NCBI RefSeq assembly: GCF_018333375.1
Contig: NZ_BORW01000002.1
Coordinates: 310,001 to 374,000, forward strand
Length of the DNA stretch: 64,000 nucleotides
Direction of reading: 5' to 3'
Source: Paenibacillus cookii
GTDB lineage: Bacteria > Bacillota > Bacilli > Paenibacillales > Paenibacillaceae
Shown: positions 60,988 to 64,000 of the stretch, in pieces
How the letters are laid out: each line of letters starts with the position of its first letter
How positions within the stretch are numbered: the stretch's first letter is position 1
Made by a program: the position numbers and the translations under genes
Notes under the pieces: generated by a model
What the model saw: the letters and a program-made list of their open reading frames with translations, nothing else
Told to the model about the DNA's origin: nothing
Database searches by the model: none

Positions 60988-62062
60988 AGAGTTTCTTTCG
61001 TTCCTGGCCTCCTTTCTGACCGGAAAAAAGAACATCCGGGTCCGCATGTTTTGGGCCGCTGTCCTGAGCTTTATCCTGATGATTGCCTTCTCATGGATCC
61101 TGGCTTATTTTACGATCAATTTGGGGGATCTGGGGCCGGTCGGGAGTTTTGCGTTTTTGGTCGTGACGTTTTTGTTTTTCTTTTTTATGCTGACGCGGCC
61201 GATCGTGCGGTATTTGCGGACGTTGGCCGACGGCCTCATGACGATTGCGGGCGGAAATCTCGACTACCGGCTCCCCGCGTCCAGCGAAGACGAGCTGGGG
61301 GAGGTCGCCAAAAGCATCAATTTCATGGCGGAACAGCTGCAGGAAAAAATGGATCTGGAGCGGCGGAGTGAGCAGTCCAAAATGGAGCTGATCACGGGCG
61401 TCTCCCATGATTTGCGCACGCCGCTGACCAGCATCATCGGTTATTTGAACCTGCTGAAAAATGACGATTATACGAATCTTGAGGAACATAAACGCTATAT
61501 CGACAATGCGTACAACAAATCCCAGCAGCTGAAACAGCTGATCGACGATTTGTTCGAATACACGCGGTTAACGAGCGGCGCGGCAAACCTGAGCTTAACC
61601 AAGATGGACATGGCCGCATTGCTCGAGCAAATCATGAACGAATTCGAACCCATCGCGCAGGAAAATGCGCTTTCGGTGCGTTTGGTCCGGGACCCGGGGC
61701 CGATGTACGCGTCCATCGATACGGAAAAAATGGTCCGCGCCATCGATAACCTGTTAATGAACGCGCTCAAGTTTTCGTTTAAGCCCGGCGATATCACGGT
61801 GCGGCTTTTGGAAAACTCCGGCCACATTTATTTCGCCGTCGAAAACGTCGGCAAGCCGATCGCGAAAGAGCAGGAAAAGCTGTTGTTCGAACGGTTTTAC
61901 AAGGCAGACCCGTCCCGCAGCGAATATCGCTCCTCCCCCGGGGCCGGCCTCGGGCTGTCCATCGCCAAAAACATCGCCGAACTGCACGGCGGGCGCATCG
62001 GCCTTAAACATCGCAACGGGCACTTCACTTTTTTCATCGAGCTTCCCCGATGGTCCGAGTAG
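60980..62062 (+). CDS. Sensor histidine kinase (VanS-like) with minimal extracellular loop
   Basis: A 360-residue kinase. Two TMs (about 23-46 and 54-72) are joined by a loop of roughly eight residues (NLGDLGPV), so it has no real extracellular sensor and may sense within the membrane or through a partner. HAMP follows (73-125), then H143 in GVSHDLRTPLTSIIGY and the ATPase domain (MVRAIDNLLMNALKFS, GAGLGLSIAKNIAELHGG). TTG at 60980 is the start, 8 nt inside the response regulator gene. Its last position in a lipid-enzyme operon suggests it responds to envelope or lipid II cycle stress (inference). Confidence 0.9.
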   Translation: MSKEFLSFLASFLTGKKNIRVRMFWAAVLSFILMIAFSWILAYFTINLGDLGPVGSFAFLVVTFLFFFFMLTRPIVRYLRTLADGLMTIAGGNLDYRLPASSEDELGEVAKSINFMAEQLQEKMDLERRSEQSKMELITGVSHDLRTPLTSIIGYLNLLKNDDYTNLEEHKRYIDNAYNKSQQLKQLIDDLFEYTRLTSGAANLSLTKMDMAALLEQIMNEFEPIAQENALSVRLVRDPGPMYASIDTEKMVRAIDNLLMNALKFSFKPGDITVRLLENSGHIYFAVENVGKPIAKEQEKLLFERFYKADPSRSEYRSSPGAGLGLSIAKNIAELHGGRIGLKHRNGHFTFFIELPRWSE

Positions 62063-62119
62063 AAGTGCCCGCATGCAGGCTTTTTGCGCAGGTTAAAAAA
62101 GCTCAAGGCCGATGCTTGC

Positions 62120-63040
62120 CTATGCCGATTTTAACGGTTCGGCGGCCCGTTTGTCTTTCGGCTTCCATTTGAAACGGTCGGCGTTCAGAAACACGATCAA
62201 TCCGAAAATGGCCAGCATGCCGCCGACGATCTGGAACCAGGTCATTTGTTCGCCGAGCAGCAGAAACGCAAGCAGGCTGGACCCGACCGGCTCGCCCAGG
62301 ATGCTCATGGAAATGGTCGTGGCCGAAACGTACTGAAGCAGCCAGTTGAACAGCAAATGGCCGAATACGGTCGGCACGACGGCCAGCAGCGCGAACATCG
62401 CCCAGTCCTGTCCGGGATAGTCCGTAAAAGAAATGCCGCAAACGGCGTTATACACGGCGAACACGACCGTTGCGGACAAAAACACGACAAAGCTGTACAC
62501 ATAAGAGGAAACTTGCTGCACCACTTTTTGGCCGATCAGCATATGCACCGACACCGCAAGCGTGCCGAACATCGACAGCAAATCGCCGAGCAGGTTGTCG
62601 CGGGAGACGCCGATGTCTCCCCAGCCGATCAGCACCGCCCCGACGATCGCCACGCCCATGCCGGCCATGGCGACCCGCGACGTCCGTTCCTTGTAGATAA
62701 AAAAAGCGCCGATGACGATAAAAACCGGCTCCAAGGCCAAAATAATGGTCGAGCTGGATACCGTCGTCAGCTTGAGCGAACCCATCCACAGCAAAAAATG
62801 CAGCGCCAGAAAAAAACCCGAAGCAAACAGCATGAAGAGCTTTTTTCGGGTCAATGACTTCAGCTCCGCCAGATGGGGGCGGATAAACGGGAGCATCAGC
62901 AGCGCGGTCATCAGCAGCCGGTACATGCCCTGGATCGATGCGGGCGCCGAAGACCATTTGACGAAAATGGAAGAAAACGAAACGGCGATGATGCCGATAA
63001 CCAAAGGGATTCCGGTTGGAATGGGTGCGTTTTTTTTCAT
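62120..63040 (-). CDS. EamA family (DMT superfamily) transporter
   Basis: A 306-residue membrane protein with ten predicted TMs in two EamA repeats: SFSSIFVKWSSAPASIQGMYRLLMTALLMLPFI begins the first, LSMFGTLAVSVHMLIGQKVVQQVS the second. FFLALHFLLWMGSLKLTTVSSSTIILALEPVF and STTISMSILGEPVGSSLLAFLLLGE-type helices are diagnostic of the group. It exports or imports small metabolites; the substrate is unknown. AAAGGAAAC lies just before ATG 63040, while an in-frame ATG 39 nt upstream lacks an RBS. Basic C-terminal tail. Confidence 0.88.
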   Translation of the reverse strand: MKKNAPIPTGIPLVIGIIAVSFSSIFVKWSSAPASIQGMYRLLMTALLMLPFIRPHLAELKSLTRKKLFMLFASGFFLALHFLLWMGSLKLTTVSSSTIILALEPVFIVIGAFFIYKERTSRVAMAGMGVAIVGAVLIGWGDIGVSRDNLLGDLLSMFGTLAVSVHMLIGQKVVQQVSSYVYSFVVFLSATVVFAVYNAVCGISFTDYPGQDWAMFALLAVVPTVFGHLLFNWLLQYVSATTISMSILGEPVGSSLLAFLLLGEQMTWFQIVGGMLAIFGLIVFLNADRFKWKPKDKRAAEPLKSA

Positions 63041-63128
63041 GATGTTTCCTTTCCCGTAACGGTGATCACAACAATCCATTGTATCACGGCCGTGCGAAAG
63101 CGGCTATCCCGACATTTTTCCCTTCCAC

Positions 63129-63341
63129 TTAGCCAAATTGTTTAACCATTACGGAGATCAGGCCGACCACGATAAATAACGCGCCGCCGAATATCCCGGC
63201 TTCCCCTTGATAACGGATCTCGTGCGGCTTAATTTCGGTTTTGGGCGTACGCCTCAAGAAACGAAAGAGCCCGGAGTCCGGTTTTTTGGCGTCATACAGC
63301 CCCAGCAGAATCATGATGATGCCGATCAAAATCATAACCAT
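63129..63341 (-). CDS. Small membrane protein (70 aa) of unknown function
   Basis: A 70-residue protein with two TMs: VMILIGIIMILLGLYDA at the N-terminus and GIFGGALFIVVGLISVMVKQFG at the C-terminus, joined by a basic cytoplasmic loop (FRFLRRTPKTEIKPHEIRYQGEAG). AGGAG lies 8 nt before ATG 63341. Short proteins of this form are common in Bacillales and usually uncharacterised. Confidence 0.65.
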   Translation of the reverse strand: MVMILIGIIMILLGLYDAKKPDSGLFRFLRRTPKTEIKPHEIRYQGEAGIFGGALFIVVGLISVMVKQFG

Positions 63342-63400
63342 GCCTTCATCTCCTATCGCTTTGGTTGAATCGGGCAACCGTAGCGTTCATTCCCAAGATA

Positions 63401-64000
63401 TTATAGCAAAATTTCCCAGGTTAGTCCTCCGTCCTTCGTTTCCGCAATCCCGCCGTCATAGCGAAGCCAACCGTGTTTCGGGTCCGCAAACCAAACGCTT
63501 TTCGCCCCGCTGATCCCGGACGCCGCAGGAATAGGACGGTCCGTCCATACCTTTCCGCCATCCGACGTCGTTAACAAATGCACCGCATCTCCATCGGAGC
63601 GGAAATCCTCAAAAACCACCACACCGTGAAGGTAATCGGAAAAGCCGATCGCTTCCGGATACCAGCCCGCCGGCAAAGCAAGCACTTTTTGCCCCGCCTG
63701 TTCTCCCGTCAAACGCAACAATGCGGGGCCGCGTTGCCGGTCTCCTTCCTGAACGGCCCATCCCTCCGAGGTTGAAGAAAAATACATTTGCGTTCCCAAA
63801 CCGCCGCCGACGCCGACGCTCGATGGTTGCCAGCTGGCTCCGCCGTCCATCGTTTTCAGCAGCGTGCGATGGGGCTCATGCTCGCCGTATGCAATGACGT
63901 ACCCGTCCATCCGATTGATGAAGCTTGCTTTTTCAAGCCGCACGTATCCGTCGATCCGGCCCTGCACGTTCCAGCTTGTTCCGCCGTCCACGGTTTGCAG
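63401..64000 (-). CDS. YCF48-like beta-propeller protein (5' end outside the window)
   Basis: Only the C-terminal part lies here, about 199 codons open to the window edge. It contains repeated Asp-box-like units spaced about 45-60 residues apart: MDGGTSWNVQG, MDGGASWQPSS, TSDGGKVWTDRP and KDGGLTWEILL, characteristic of BNR/YCF48-like propellers. The EGWAVQEGDRQRG and KHGWLRYDGG segments are also typical. Such proteins are usually extracytoplasmic; the signal peptide, if any, is beyond the edge. Function unknown. Confidence 0.8.
   Translation of the reverse strand: MQTVDGGTSWNVQGRIDGYVRLEKASFINRMDGYVIAYGEHEPHRTLLKTMDGGASWQPSSVGVGGGLGTQMYFSSTSEGWAVQEGDRQRGPALLRLTGEQAGQKVLALPAGWYPEAIGFSDYLHGVVVFEDFRSDGDAVHLLTTSDGGKVWTDRPIPAASGISGAKSVWFADPKHGWLRYDGGIAETKDGGLTWEILL

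Overview
The window looks like chromosomal DNA of a Gram-positive, endospore-forming, plant-polysaccharide-degrading bacterium of the Paenibacillus/Cohnella type (Paenibacillaceae). The reasons are a Bacillus-type GH30 glucuronoxylanase, a spore-coat transglutaminase (Tgl), YesM/YesN-style two-component regulators beside an LplB/LplC-type sugar importer, many AraC-type carbohydrate regulators, and a Zur-type zinc regulon. Base composition is fairly GC-rich throughout, except for a sharply AT-rich island at about 50.4-52.2 kb. I see no rRNA, tRNA, CRISPR array or intact transposon.

Region 1 (0-18.6 kb) is carbohydrate utilisation. It holds a secreted GH30 xylanase, a sugar isomerase-like TIM barrel, an orphan solute-binding lipoprotein, an SGNH esterase, a type-B carboxylesterase, a GH95 fucosidase/L-galactosidase, and a three-gene oxidative set: an L-galactonate-5-dehydrogenase-like Zn enzyme, an L-galactose/L-fucose dehydrogenase-like aldo-keto reductase and a COG3618 lactonase. 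A cytoplasmic Cys-type sulfatase and four AraC regulators complete it. Only the GH30 enzyme has a secretion signal, so most trimming of imported oligosaccharides should be intracellular. The GH95-to-lactonase genes read as a non-phosphorylative route for L-galactose and/or L-fucose.

Region 2 (18.7-21.8 kb) has two divergent MerR regulators (TipA-like and BmrR-like) with textbook long-spacer promoters, and an MFS exporter. Region 3 (21.8-32.4 kb) is an alpha-galactoside-type locus: solute-binding protein, two permeases (one frameshifted), YesN, YesM, a GH36 alpha-galactosidase and a divergent AraC regulator.

Region 4 (32.5-41.5 kb) is mixed: a DHA2 exporter with twin palindromic operators, a radical SAM/SPASM protein, tgl, a chemoreceptor, a TetR regulator, a short-chain dehydrogenase, and a frameshifted SgrR-type regulator. 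Region 5 (41.6-46.2 kb) is an ABC exporter with two paralogous permeases plus an OmpR-type two-component system, resembling peptide-antibiotic self-protection loci. Region 6 (46.3-50.3 kb) has a methyltransferase, a small conserved protein, an alditol oxidase and a formaldehyde-dehydrogenase-like Zn enzyme.

Region 7 (50.4-52.3 kb) is a foreign AT-rich island encoding a secreted protein and an unknown cytoplasmic protein. Its right edge abuts a truncated copy of the small gene found at 47.4 kb. Region 8 (52.4-56.5 kb) is a znuCBA-zagA zinc operon with three Zur-like boxes. Region 9 (56.5-63.3 kb) is a TetR/MFS efflux pair, then an overlapping five-gene membrane-lipid operon (phospholipid methyltransferase-like, PAP2, DedA, VanR/VanS-like pair), an EamA transporter and a small membrane protein. 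The window ends inside a YCF48-like beta-propeller gene.
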